Origin: Falciphora oryzae
Taxonomy: Eukaryota; Ascomycota; Sordariomycetes; Magnaporthales; Magnaporthaceae
Length of the DNA stretch: 64,000 nt
Direction: 5' to 3'
Assembly: GCA_000733355.1 (NCBI GenBank)
Contig: JNVV01000019.1
Span: 97,495 to 161,494 of the forward strand
A model generated the notes under the pieces. The model saw only the letters and a list, made by a program, of their open reading frames with translations, had not been told where the DNA came from and searched no databases. Shown here in pieces: positions 45,572 to 56,557 of the stretch; positions within the stretch are counted from its first letter, which is position 1, and each line of letters begins with the position of its first letter. Position numbers and translations under genes: made by a program.

Positions 45572-46784
45572 GGGGTGTTGCACTGCACGAAGCAAGAAGG
45601 GGAAAGACAAAAAAAACAAAAACACAGGCGTGGGTAGGTAGAGGCGACAAGGTGGATCACAACGGTATCCGCTTTCACGAGCGGCGCGCCGAGTATGCTT
45701 TGCGGTCTGCCTTTTTCTTGAATCTTTCTTTTTTTTTATTTTTATTTTTATTTTTTTTATTTACTCCCGACACTTTTTTTTTTCACTTCTTTTCCGTATT
45801 TATTTTCTTCCTCGACTCAATCACTCTCCGCGCGGAGTGATCGCTTGAGATCGCAAAAAGAAAAGCTAGGGTTAGTGTTTATTTGGTGTTGAAAAAAGGT
45901 GGTTTGGCCGCGAAAATCCAGGGCGCGATGGTTGTTCGCACATGCCTTCAGGTATTTGCACGTCGGCGTATGAATTGGCGCCTTCAGGGGTTGCAGGGGT
46001 TTTTCTCTTCTTGATATTTTTCTTTTTCCCCCTCTTGTCTTTCTGTCTCTTAAAGTAGTTGCCCGCCTGGCAACGTATGTAGATGTATCAACGATATTCG
46101 TGATGAGTGGGGGTGGCATTCCCATGAAGCTCGCGATCGTCACCGTCAGGACGTCGATAATCCCGCTCCAAGGGCACCGGCTTGTGCCATTGGGCTCGGC
46201 CGATTGCGCGACACTTGTTCAATGTGTTACAGATCACATGGGCATTTGGAGAAACGGAGATTATTTGGAGGGTCGGTGCTAACATCATGAAAAGAGCCTC
46301 TCGGGTCTTTTCGCACGCTCTCGAGGTGGCGAGCCGGCTTATGCAGGAACCCGTGACCACAAGCGGCCCAAAAAGCGGCCACTTTCTTGGTTGCATGGCC
46401 ACGTCACTCCAAACCGCCGTGCCGATCGGCTGGGTAGAACAATAGCCACGAGGGGGAGAGGAAGGGTGGTGGGTGTTAGGCCCCAGGAATAATGAACCGA
46501 GTCTTTCCCATTTTGTGATTAAATAATCGGTAAACATGTTGTACAGTCAGTCGTCCCATATCCGCTGGTTATCTAATGTGTAGAATGGAGAGCGCTCGAT
46601 GGTGAGAGTCGTTTGACGACGGTGTTTGTCTTGGTAGATAGCAAGACAAGTGGCAACCTCAAATCCGCATCCCTCTCTTCCCGAAACCAGAGGTGGCCAG
46701 GACCGTTACCGCGGACAACCAAAACTCCTTGAAAGCCTATGGCGACCGCCAGTGGCGAGGCAAACTAAAGAGAAAACGCGATCA
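45572..46784. other. Convergent 3' region, GNAT/SEC62
   Basis: This stretch contains a TTTTA-type simple repeat at about 45727-45790. No gene is supported. Confidence 0.55.
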
Positions 46785-48163
46785 TCACTCGTCTTCCAGC
46801 TCGTCCACACTAGGGGCAACATAGCCGCCGCGCCTCTCTACAGGGCTGGTAGCAACTTGCGTCTCAGTCGCGGTAGTGGTGGCTGTGGCGGGCATTGGCT
46901 GCCCGGTGGAGGTCGCGAAGGCGGCCTGAGCCTTTGAGGAGGGCGCTGCGCTGGACTTGGACTTCTTCTTCTTCTTGGCGGTCTAAATATGCGAGAAAAC
47001 CCCAGCGTTAGCAAACTGCACAGAGTGTAGGTTGAAGTGTCAGGGGAGGGACGGGAGAGCGTACCTCGTGCCAAGCCCAGACCGGCTTGAAGCTGTCGAC
47101 GAAGCTGACATCCTCCCAGAGGTTGGGGAACAGCCAGAGACCGGGAGAAACGATGAAGTAAGTGATGCAGAAGAGGATGACGCGGAAGATGGCCATGAGG
47201 AAGAAGAGGCCGAGCAGCATGAGGAAGCCCCAGCTAAGGTAGTACACGCCCTGGCGCATCTTCAGAGGCCAGAGAGGGTACAGCACGATGGCAAAGATGA
47301 TGACGAGAGCGAGGGCGGCGTAGACCTTGCGCATGAGTTGGCTACCCTCCCAGAGCCATACGTAGTACATATCGTCACCGGCCTCCTGCTGTGGCTCGAT
47401 GCGGACGGTCCAAAGGCCCTTGACGCGCTTCCCCTTCTTAGGTGGGTGGTCGTGGCCCTCGTGCTCGTCCACCTTTTGCACGCGCAGCGCCAGCATAGAC
47501 AGCGGCAGCAGCTTGAAGCAGTTCTCCAGCGACGCGCGGTCCGTCACTTCGGGCAGGGCGGGGTTCTTGGCCCGCGCCTTCTCGTATGCCGGCGACTGGA
47601 TGGCGCGGAGGGCGCGCTTGACTGCAGGCGAGGGGGTGCGGGGTTAGCATCCGGGTCTATGTGGGAAGGCTGATGCAAGCGCGCTCTCGCAGGTGAGAGG
47701 ACGGCTCGCGGGCGGGTTGCGTACCTCGGAACATGTCCTTGCGCTCGCCGTTCAGGATACAGGTTCGCGGCTTGAGGTCTTGGCTGCGGAGGAAGGCGGC
47801 CAGCGCGAGCGCGACAGGGTTGGGAGGACCCGGCTGTATCGGCTGGGGTTGGCCCTGTTGGGGCGGGCCATGCGAATGGCTGTGACCATGGTCGTGGTCG
47901 TGATCGTGATCGTGTCCGTGATCATGGTCGTGATCGTGATCGTGGTCGTGGTCATGATCGTGGCCGTGGCCCTGCTGCTGCTGCATCTGTGCTTGCCTCA
48001 TCCTCTCCATCTGCTGCTTCTTGATGTGCTCGATGAATTCCGGAACCGTCATTCCGGCCCTCTGTGCGTCCATGGCAATCTGGCGCTGCATGGCAGCAAT
48101 CTGTTCCGGGGACGGCATCTGCATCCCCGGGGGGAGCATGCCCGGCGGGGGTTGCTCGGCCAT
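46785..48163 (-). CDS. SEC62: SEC62, ER post-translational translocation subunit
   Basis: The model is complement join(48163..47725, 47621..47065, 46982..46785), 397 aa. Introns are 103 bp (GTACGC..TGCAG, GCTAAC branch) and 82 bp (GTACGC..TTTAG). Sec62 is part of the Sec62/63 complex, which works with the Sec61 channel to import proteins after translation (family knowledge). The conserved cytosolic domain spans about 125-245 (LRSQDLKPRTCILNGERKDMFR, then VKGLWTVRIEPQQEAGDDMY and WLWEGSQ). Two membrane segments follow at about 246-266 and 274-304, then LFPNLWEDVSFVDSFKPVWAW and a Lys-run cytosolic tail. Residues 66-99 form an almost pure His-Asp repeat with some Gly and Ser, placed before the conserved domain. 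The length is close to other filamentous-fungal Sec62 proteins. Confidence 0.94.
47864..47970 (-). repeat. His-Asp codon repeat in SEC62
   Basis: Alternating CAC/CAT and GAT/GAC codons, read on the minus strand, give HDHDHDHD-type sequence with a few Gly and Ser replacements. It is a 6-bp-unit in-frame minisatellite, so its length may vary between strains. Confidence 0.85.
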
Positions 48164-49959
48164 GGCTGCTTAGCACAGAAGTCGTCGAGGCTGTCAAGAA
48201 GAGGTGAGCAGGGTCTGATTGTGTAAAATGCAACTGGTACGGTTTAGTGGGATGTTGGAGAGGAGGAGAGGAGTTGACAGCTGTGCATTCGTTTCGTTGC
48301 TGTCAGATGGAGACGCCCCCTAAAAATGGTCAGAAAGGCCAGTTTGATAGAGCAAGCTGTTCACATCGGGCCCAAATCAGACACGGTGGCTAAGCTTGCC
48401 AGGTTCGGTTGCCGGATGGAAGGCTCGTGGGGCGCGCCCACATGTGGCGGTGCGGTCGCATCAGTGCCCGCAGATTTGAAACCAAGCTGAGAAAACAACG
48501 GCCGTTTCTATTTTGCATTTCCATCCAGCCGATGATGACCACGTGCTAAATAAATATAGAATTCCCCAGTTCCTTTGACTCAAATCTGTGGCAACGACGT
48601 CGACGGCGCTGACTTTCAGCAAGCTTGGAACGAGGCAAGCCACTAAAAAGGCATTTTTGTTGCCTTGACAAACGTAGCTTAACCCTCTCTCAGCCTGATT
48701 ACATGCTCGCTTAGCTAGAGAACCGGACCGAAGCATTGGTGACCGAGTGAGAAAGAATTTCTGGATTACAGAGAGCGGCGGTAAGGATACATATCTGGAA
48801 GGGTATGTCTGCGGGTAAGTAGGTACCTAGGTAGGTACTTCCTTTCCGTCAAGCTACCGTCTGCTACTGTTGTCTGTATGTCATTGGTTTTCTTGGGCAT
48901 CTCCTGTTTCCACGTCCCATGGATGGAGGCAAGCTCCCGCGCGTTACGTTACTGGCCACGGGCTAGTGCGCACGTCTCGTACACGTAGTCTCCCTTGGGA
49001 ATGCGGCGCCGCGATACGGACCTCGCTTTCAAAACCGCAGTTCCTCGTGTTGCCGGCCACTCAGCTCAATACACAAATCTCCGAGACATTCACGTCTAGT
49101 TGTCAGTCGCTTCGCTAGCGTGGCGCGTTGGTCGGTTGGGCGCAAAGGGCTTTATGGTCTTACTGTCGTCACCACAAATCCGATTTTGTCAGTGAACACG
49201 GGAGGTGCTGTGTGGGCAGGTTCCGAGCTCGGCTGGTTCAGGCAAAGCCATGATGGATAGCGGAATCCGGCACCATGTACCTGGTGCATGATGCGCCCAC
49301 GGCCACTGCCTGGGCTCCGAAAGCCTATTAGGGCCTTAGACTGCGGCGGCCTCCGCTCGCTCCGCACGTGCGGGCGAAAAAAAACCCACATCACAACCCG
49401 ACATGATGCATCTCTGCGCCGACCACTCCCTTGCCTGCGCTCCGTCCCCACCAAACAAAACAAGGAAACGACACAACTCGGAGCGACGACGCGGCAACTT
49501 GCCGTCTCCTGTCCTCGCGACAAGGGCTGGTTCCACGAACGGGTGCCTTGCATGTCCGGCCTCTGTCCACGAAAACAACGAGAGGGGCGCTGTCGGCAGG
49601 CTCCCGGCGTCCAGAGCAGAGGTAGGCACTAACACGACGCCAGCCACCACCGCCTCCGAAATGGAGAGCGGGCAAGAAGGAGGGAGGGGGCCGGAGGCAA
49701 AAGGGGCGGCGGGATGCAGGTTCAATGGCGTGCGAGAATCGGGCGCGTCGTCTGGAATGCACTTGCTGCTGTAGGCCTCCATTCCTGTGGCCCAGCTGGA
49801 TTTGAGCAGAAGCAGCAGTCTCGACCGCCATACTTTTGGCTATTGGGCGCGATTTGCGCCCAGCTCTGATTCGGCCGCTGTCGACGGCCCCAAACGCCCG
49901 TTTCATCAGAAAGCCGCTGCAGCCTTCCAAACACGACAGGGGCGGGTCTGCCCGACGCT

Positions 49960-50069
49960 NNNNNNNNNNNNNNNNNNNNNNNNNNNNNNNNNNNNNNNNN
50001 NNNNNNNNNNNNNNNNNNNNNNNNNNNNNNNNNNNNNNNNNNNNNNNNNNNNNNNNNNNNNNNNNNNNN
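49960..50069. other. Assembly gap (110 N)
   Basis: The stretch is a run of N. Flanks are GC-rich non-coding DNA. Confidence 0.99.
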
Positions 50070-50560
50070 CCATCGGGCTCGCTGCTTTGCCTCCCCAACC
50101 CCGCCCCGCCCCCCTTTTTTCGAATCTTCAGTGGCCGTGTCGATTTTGTCTTGCCCGTCGCGGGTGGACACATCGTTCAAACGGGGCAAGCGCGTCTCCA
50201 GGCTCCGTCATTCCAGAGTCAAGGGATCCAGCTGCGCGAATGGACGGGCCAATCTGGACGGCCCACGAGACCCCCCTCTCGGGGCAGTGGACGGCGGCGG
50301 CTTAGTGACCAAGGAATTCTAAGACATCGACTCGCTCTACGGCGGAGTTCATCTTACACTCTGATCTTACAGTGGTGGGTCCGCCAATCTGGTGTGTAGC
50401 GCCAGCCATCCGAATCGTCACCGCACCCCGGCCCCGTAAGCGCCGACTGGTTCACGTCAAGCCGCCGCTGGCCTATCAAATCCGCGCCTCTGCAACCTCA
50501 CCTTTCCCGCGCCCTTTCCCACGCCTCTGCTAGTCTCAGCGGCCTACCCGGCCCTCACAC

Positions 50561-50600
50561 ACACGCACTCACACGCACTCACACGCACTCACACGCACAC
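50561..50600. repeat. Tandem repeat, 10-bp unit ACACGCACTC, 4 copies
   Basis: Three perfect copies and one with a single change (ACACGCACAC), bordered on both sides by CA dinucleotides. Confidence 0.9.
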
Positions 50601-51064
50601 ACGCTGCAGCCCGCTGCGCTGCGTACACACATCCGCCCCCCTTCCTCGCTCTGCGTGCCATCAGCTGGCGCGCGCCCGCGTTTTCTGTCAAATGTCAGGC
50701 TCCCAAACTCGGCCGGCCCGCGCGAGGCCAGCGGGAAATGACAAGATGGGATAAAGATATCCATTCCCCTGACCCGGAGACAAAGAAACGGCCAGTCGCC
50801 CTTCCCAGGCCTGTCCTGGTTTTGTCCTGTTGTTCAGACAAAGTCCTGTCTGTTGCTCTCGTTTTCGTTCTTGTCTTTTTTATTGTTGCTTTAATTTGGT
50901 TTGTTCGTTCGATGCATTCCCTGCCCTCAGTCAGCCATCCTCCTCGCCCTCTCACCATCCTCCCTAATTCAACCTCCGCCGCTGGTCGCTGCGCTCGTCT
51001 GCCGTTCTCGCCTTGCTCTCACAGTGGCCTCTCAGTGTCGGCATGAGGTGAGACTGTCGGTATT

Positions 51065-52720
51065 ATGACTGTCTTCAGCGGAGCCCTTGCAGAAGCCTAC
51101 AACGCCTGGCTCGACTCACTATCATCTTGCTATGCGACCATAAGTCCCTGTCTCAACCGCCGCAACAAGAACTCCTCCCGCCAACGTGAGTTGTGTTATG
51201 GTCCGTTGACGGATCGCGGATCCTATGAGAAACTGGGCAGTCAAGTACTAAGTCTCCAAGCAGTGCGGGAGAAGGATGAGTTCCTCGTACATCGTGATCA
51301 GCCGGCCCTCACACCACCGCCCACGCTTGGCCCCCAGACGGGGACAGCGGCAAGGGATGAGGCGTTCACGGAGCAGCGACCGGCTTCTGTCCGCAGAGGA
51401 AAAGGCAGAGGGAGGCGGAGCTTCTCAGTAACCAAGAGATTCTGGTCACATGGGTCATCGTCATCGCGCAGGCCCAAAATATCAGCTCCATCCAACTTCC
51501 GCCACATCCATTCCGAGTCATTCCAGTTCCCACCCGCTTCCCGGCCGGGTCGCCGTCCCCGCTCGTTCCGCCCACTCGAGCTCAGCATATATGTCGACGA
51601 CAACCTGTCTCCCATCCTCCCGCATCTCGTCTCGGAGCAGGGCAACGTCTTCCCACCCGCACCAGCTCACATGCACAGCAGCAGCTTCGATTCCAACGGA
51701 TCAACCCTGGCTCACCAGAGGAGTCTCTCCTCCCTGTCATTCCACCTACCCCGAAGGCCTGTACCTCAGCAAGCCGGCTCGTCCTCCACACAGGACGCCG
51801 AGGATCCGGAGACTCCCCCAAGGATACCTCCGAGATCCCGCATGCGGGCGCGTTCATCACCGGAACAGGTTGATAGGATGGTTGAAAGGGTCGCTAGCGC
51901 CATGCTGGAGAGGGATAGGCTACAGGCAGAGATCGAATCGATCGTCGAGCGGCAAAGCATCTACATGAGCAGTCGCCCGTCAACTGCCTATGATATGCAA
52001 GGTAAGCTTTGCTCACCCCATCGGCAACGCTTACTCGTCGACGCTAACGCATGTGCAGATCTCGAGCCCATGCCTGAAATACCCGCACTGCCTGCTGCGG
52101 GGCGGCCATCTTTTGTTGAGCGGCTCAGCATCGAGCAAATCAGCACTGAGCGGCCTCGGACGGCTCCTCCCAAGGCCTTTGTTCAGGGTGCTAGTATTGA
52201 GAGTCCCATCTACGAAGTACCCGACGTATTTGATGTTCTGCAGGTGCCGACGCAGCCGCGCTATGTCGCCCCGCCGACCGAGACGATGCCGGAGAGGCAG
52301 CTGGCGCCACCACTCCCGCTTGTTCTGCGGCCACCTCTCAGGAAGAAGAGGTCATTTTCGCGGGTCTCGAACTGGCTCTTCCCCGCAGACGGCCCGGCGC
52401 AACACCAGCGCGGTATGAGCTTCGACTCGGTCACCAACGCCCCCCTGCCGGTGACGGACAGGGATGGCTTCTACACGTGTATGGCGCCGGCCCGCCGCAC
52501 CAGCTTCGAAACGGTCTCGAGCTCCTACTCGTGGGACACCCAAACCGAGGAACGGACGCAGCCGACGACCATGTCGATCACCGACAGCCCTTTGGCCAAG
52601 GAGACCCGGGTGACGACGCCGATGGGGACACCCCGGCTGAACCGCATGCCCACCTTCGGCCGAACTCACAGCTATGAGTCGAGGCAGCACAGACCGCAGA
52701 GCGTGGGTGTTGCCTTTTGA
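51065..52720 (+). CDS. Unrecognised Ser/Pro/Arg-rich protein with short coiled coil
   Basis: I do not recognise the family. The frame is open for 551 codons without a splice, but two segments look like introns. One is 51186..51263 (78 bp, GTGAGT..TACTAAG..GCAG); the other is 52002..52058 (57 bp, GTAAGC..GCTAAC..TGCAG). Both are multiples of three without stops, so the preferred model join(51065..51185, 51264..52001, 52059..52720) keeps frame and gives 506 aa. Visible features: an N-terminal hydrophobic-aromatic segment (about 1-35), long Ser/Arg/Pro-rich disorder, a predicted coiled coil (EQVDRMVERVASAMLERDRL, followed by QAEIESIVERQ), then Pro-rich sequence. The C-terminal RMPTFGRTHSYESRQHRPQS is basic. 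No catalytic domain is evident; a signalling or polarity scaffold is possible but speculative. Confidence 0.75.
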   Translation: MTVFSGALAEAYNAWLDSLSSCYATISPCLNRRNKNSSRQRELCYGPLTDRGSYEKLGSQVLSLQAVREKDEFLVHRDQPALTPPPTLGPQTGTAARDEAFTEQRPASVRRGKGRGRRSFSVTKRFWSHGSSSSRRPKISAPSNFRHIHSESFQFPPASRPGRRPRSFRPLELSIYVDDNLSPILPHLVSEQGNVFPPAPAHMHSSSFDSNGSTLAHQRSLSSLSFHLPRRPVPQQAGSSSTQDAEDPETPPRIPPRSRMRARSSPEQVDRMVERVASAMLERDRLQAEIESIVERQSIYMSSRPSTAYDMQGKLCSPHRQRLLVDANACADLEPMPEIPALPAAGRPSFVERLSIEQISTERPRTAPPKAFVQGASIESPIYEVPDVFDVLQVPTQPRYVAPPTETMPERQLAPPLPLVLRPPLRKKRSFSRVSNWLFPADGPAQHQRGMSFDSVTNAPLPVTDRDGFYTCMAPARRTSFETVSSSYSWDTQTEERTQPTTMSITDSPLAKETRVTTPMGTPRLNRMPTFGRTHSYESRQHRPQSVGVAF

Positions 52721-54058
52721 TAATCATGCCTGAAGGAAACAAAAAAAATCCATACCTTTTGTGCTTCACCTCATGTACTTCACACCCGCCTGCATACATG
52801 CATTGGGCAAGCCCATGCAAGGCGCGGTAATGTCGTGGTTGTCTTCATTCCCCCATCTTTCTCGCAGAGGAACGACGAAGCAGGCGCCCTCGTGCTCTAT
52901 GGACTGAGTCCAAGGCAGATGGGCGGGGGGAAATGATGCATTACACGGGTTATCCCTGGTTGGAGAAAAAAATCTATAGAAGCAGGGCTGGGCAGGCTGT
53001 GACGAGTGCTTGCATTCGATGGCTGCACGCCCACCACGTGCCCTGGGGACCAGGAAAAAGTGGGCGGCTGTGATGCCTTGGAAGTATTGGATTATACCCC
53101 AACTTTGGTGTCTTGGTTTACTTAGTTAGATACCCCCAACGGCGGCTAGCTCGTCGTAATTTTAGTTGGCGCCCAGGACTTCTTTTTGGGGGTTCTGGGG
53201 GCTGGATTTCCTGGATATTTTTGGCAACGTAATTTCGATATTCGCGCCTCTGTGAAATGTGACTCTGGGGATTTGATCTAAAGTTGCGAGACGGGGATTT
53301 TGCGTCACATTGAGCACTTGCTTGGCGGCTCAACTTTCTTGGAACAGCGGGAGCCCTCAATGGGGAACTCGGAACAATCCAGAACGCGGAGGCGAGCCAA
53401 GCAATCCGGGCCGTCCAGTCAATCGTTGTGCAGTAGGTAGCGGGACCTTGGGCTTGAAACAAACATGAAAATCCCTGGCACCTCGAATCAATCTGGAGCC
53501 AGCCGCAGCACGTGTGGTTGCGAACTCTTTGGGCAGCATACCCTGCGGTGGTGGCTCCAATCAGGCGTGCCACTCACTCTACGTCTTCAGGCGGGCCCCA
53601 CGTCGCGCATTAGGCAGATCCAAGCCTCAACTGCCATGCACGCAGCCGAGTGCACCGCCTCGGTCGCGTTCCCACCGCTACTGTCAAGGCTCGACGACTC
53701 GCTCCTAACCGGGGTGGCTGAATCGTCAAGCCGGCACGAATTATCAGATGTGAAAAGCTCAAGAAACATTTTAGACATCCTTCTTTCTGGCCGCCCAGAC
53801 ATGGCCGCGGCTGAGACCCACCTCCTGATTGCGCTAGAACGAGAGGAGCGATATCAACAGAGAGATCGCGAGGCGGGAAGCGGTCAAGGACCTCGGAGCA
53901 GTGCTCCCCGTTACTCTAGAAATATTCAGAGTTTCTTGAGGCCCGCAACGTCGCGCGCGCATCGGTCCGTCCAAGCGTTGCGACGCTTCCCCAGTACGAC
54001 CGCATAATACCCCTTTAATCTGGCCCCATCTTTTGCATATCACCCCCTCGCCTCCGAA
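52721..54058. promoter_or_regulatory. Upstream region of the phytase gene with two CACGTG sites
   Basis: CACGTG occurs at 53035-53040 and 53509-53514, about 1020 and 545 bp before the phytase start. CACGTG is the core site of Pho4/NUC-1, which controls phosphate-starvation genes including secreted phosphatases (established in yeast and Neurospora). Whether it works here is inference. The open frame 53465-54007 in this stretch is not supported as a gene. Confidence 0.45.
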
Positions 54059-55678
54059 ATGGATCGGCTTCGCGATCTTCTCCGCCGGCGGTACTACAAG
54101 TACCGCGCCCTCCCGACATCATGGGACGACGAGGAGCTGGAACGAGCCACGAGCGACCCTGCAGCCAAGCATGCCTTACAGACACGGAGAAGCAGACGCA
54201 AGCTCAGAATCGCCTTGGTAGGAGCGTGCGTCATGATCGTGCTCACAGCTGCCGTTGCCTTTTTGTAGGTTCCCCTATCCGCCGGTGTCTCCACAGCGCC
54301 TTGCCTGCTAACCTTGAACGCTTGTTGGAGTGGCTTCGGCTATGGCGCCGCCGCGGGCAACAGCTCGTGTGATTCGCCCGCCCGCGGCTTCCAGTGCCAC
54401 ACCAAGATCGCTCAGTCTTGGGGGCAGTATTCGCCCTTCTTCTCCGTGCCGTCGGGGATCGACGCCGCCCTGCCGGCGGGATGCGAAATCACGTTTGCCC
54501 AGGTCCTGTCTCGGCACGGCGCCAGGGACCCCACGGGCGGCAAGAGCAAGGCCTACAACAACACCATCACCCGCATCCAGCGCGACGTCAGGAAGTACGA
54601 CGACGGCTTCGGCTTCCTCAAGGACTACCGGTACGCGCTTGGGGCGGACCGGCTCACCGACTTTGGCCGCACGCAGATGCTGAACTCGGGCATCCGCTTC
54701 TATGAGCGCTACCGCGCCCTCGCGCGCGACGTCACGCCTTTCATCCGCGCCTCGGGCCAGGACCGCGTCATCGAGTCAGGGGATAAATGGGCCGAGGGCT
54801 TCCACCAGGCCCGTGTGGCCGACGGCGTCCGCTCCGAGGACGACGGCTTCCCCTACCCAAAGGTCCTGATCCCGGAAACGGACGGCTCCAACAACACCCT
54901 GGATCACGGCCTCTGCACGGCCTTTGAGAAGTCCAAGGCCGGCGCCAAGCCGCAGGCCGAGTTCCTGGCCTCGTTCGGGGGCCCGATCAGGGACCGTCTC
55001 AACAAGGGCATGCCGGGTGCCAACATCACCGTAGATGAAGTCGTACAACTGATGGAGCTCTGCCCGTTCGAGACTGTGGCACGCACCGACGGCCAGCTCT
55101 CCGGGTTCTGCAACCTCTTCAGCAAGGAGGAGTGGCAGTCGTACGACTACCTGATGACGCTGGGCAAGTACTACAGCTACGGGCCCGGGAGCCCGCTGGG
55201 CCCCACCCAGGGCGTCGGCTTCACCAACGAGCTGCTGGCGCGCCTGACGGGGAAGCCGGTGTCGGACCGCACCAGCACCAACCGGACGCTCGACTCGGAC
55301 CCGGCCACGTTCCCGCTCGGCAAGAGGCTGTACGCCGACTTCAGCCACGACAACGACATGACGGGCGTCTACGGCGCTCTCGGCCTCTACAACGCGACCA
55401 CGCCGCCGCCCGTCTCGGGCCGTCGGGAGCCGGGCGACCTGGCAGGCTACGCAGCCAGCTGGACCGTGCCCTTCTCAGCGCGCATGTACGTTGAGAAGAT
55501 GAAGTGCAGCGCGACGGCGGGGCAGGAAGGTGAGCTGGTAAGGATCCTGGTGAATGATAGGGTCATTCCGCTGCAGAACTGCGGCGCCGACAAGCTGGGT
55601 CGGTGCGAGCTGGGCAAGTTCGTCGAGAGCCTGAGCTTCGCGCGTGGCGGAGGACATTGGGACAAGTGCTTTGTTTGA
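54059..55678 (+). CDS. Phytase-type histidine acid phosphatase with N-terminal membrane anchor
   Basis: The model is join(54059..54264, 54331..55678), 517 aa. The 66-bp intron (GTAGGT..TGGAG with TGCTAAC branch) places the Phe codon across the splice. The enzyme removes phosphate from phytate or other phosphate esters. The catalytic motif RHGARDP is at 130-136 with the nucleophile His131. The proton donor pair His-Asp lies in DFSHDNDMTG at about 408-409. WGQYSPFFSV and the C-terminal DKCFV are phytase-typical. Instead of a plain signal peptide, the first 44 residues are charged (RRRYYKYRALPTSWDDEELE) and precede one hydrophobic segment at about 51-69, so a type II membrane anchor is likely. 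Substrate choice among phytate and other esters is not certain. The gene is downstream of two CACGTG motifs. Confidence 0.9.
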
Positions 55679-56557
55679 ATTCTGCATAGTCGTACATACA
55701 TAACGGGATGTAGGGTTTGGGGATATGGATCTATATATATAGACGTGGCTGGGGCGAAATAAAGCTTTCTCACAGCAGGATTTGATCTTGACGGCAGGCG
55801 TTGCTCATTGGCACCGCCGAGGCAAGCGCAAACTTTGAGAATCGGATGGAATGTCTGGGTACCTAGAGCATTGATTGAGCTTCGCAGGGCGTTGAGTTTG
55901 TTTAGTTTGGGCTCTGGCATTTTATAGAATTAGATGGTGGTATGCAGAAGTGAATATTGGAAATGGTCTGTATCCATGTGTGATCTCAGCCATCGAGGCA
56001 TTGCGGAAGAAAATCCCTCGCTCCGTGGCTGAAGCTGCACGCAAGGTTCGGGACAGCGGCCCAGGGGGCTTGGCGGCACAGCACAGGCTCTCCAGCGACG
56101 CATGTAACGGTGGAGAGCCCCGCAGAAGCTGCTGCAGGCCGCGGACGTGCACTGACTTGGGGCTGGTGCTTACGAGTGACGCAAGTGAGATGGAGCTTCC
56201 ATCCCATGCAAGGTCGCACAGAGACCACAACTAACTCCCAACAGCCCGACAAGGCGCGGCTGCCCACATCCATGTCACCACCGTTGAACAGCAGCAACCT
56301 CCGACCAGCAACAAAAACACAAGAAATCACCGATAATAACCTCGGCCGGAAACAGCCCATTGCGGTTCCCTGATTCCCCAACAAAGCGCGCGTGCAGCCA
56401 TTGCGACCGATCGGCCGAAAACACCAGAGTTGACGGGCCTTGCGCGGCCGCGCCAGCTCGCTACCTCGATTCCCAGGACCCCGCTGCGACGCTGAACCAG
56501 CGACCGTCGGCATCAAAGCTTCCCGGGCAAAAGACTTGATTAAAACCACCGCCCACG
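55679..56557. other. Intergenic, phytase to membrane-protein gene
   Basis: AATAAA at 55758-55763, 80 bp after the phytase stop, is a candidate polyadenylation signal. The rest is promoter of the next gene. No further gene is seen. Confidence 0.55.
55758..55763 (+). terminator. Candidate polyadenylation signal AATAAA
   Basis: A canonical hexamer at a suitable distance behind the phytase stop codon. Fungal signals are loose, so this is only a candidate. Confidence 0.5.

Larger units (their letters stand above)
48164..51064. other. Intergenic with assembly gap, SEC62 to 51-kb gene
   Basis: This 2.9-kb divergent region contains a gap (49960-50069) and a 10-bp tandem repeat (50561-50600). The frames around the gap are not gene-like. 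The final 250 bp are pyrimidine-rich, as in a leader. Confidence 0.55.

Noticed and set aside
50561..50600. CRISPR-like or telomere-like repeat
   Set aside because: The four 10-bp units are contiguous, without spacers, and do not match the TTAGGG type.
53465..54007. 180-codon open frame before the phytase gene
   Set aside because: No domain-like features; it overlaps the promoter region and equal-length frames on the other strand.
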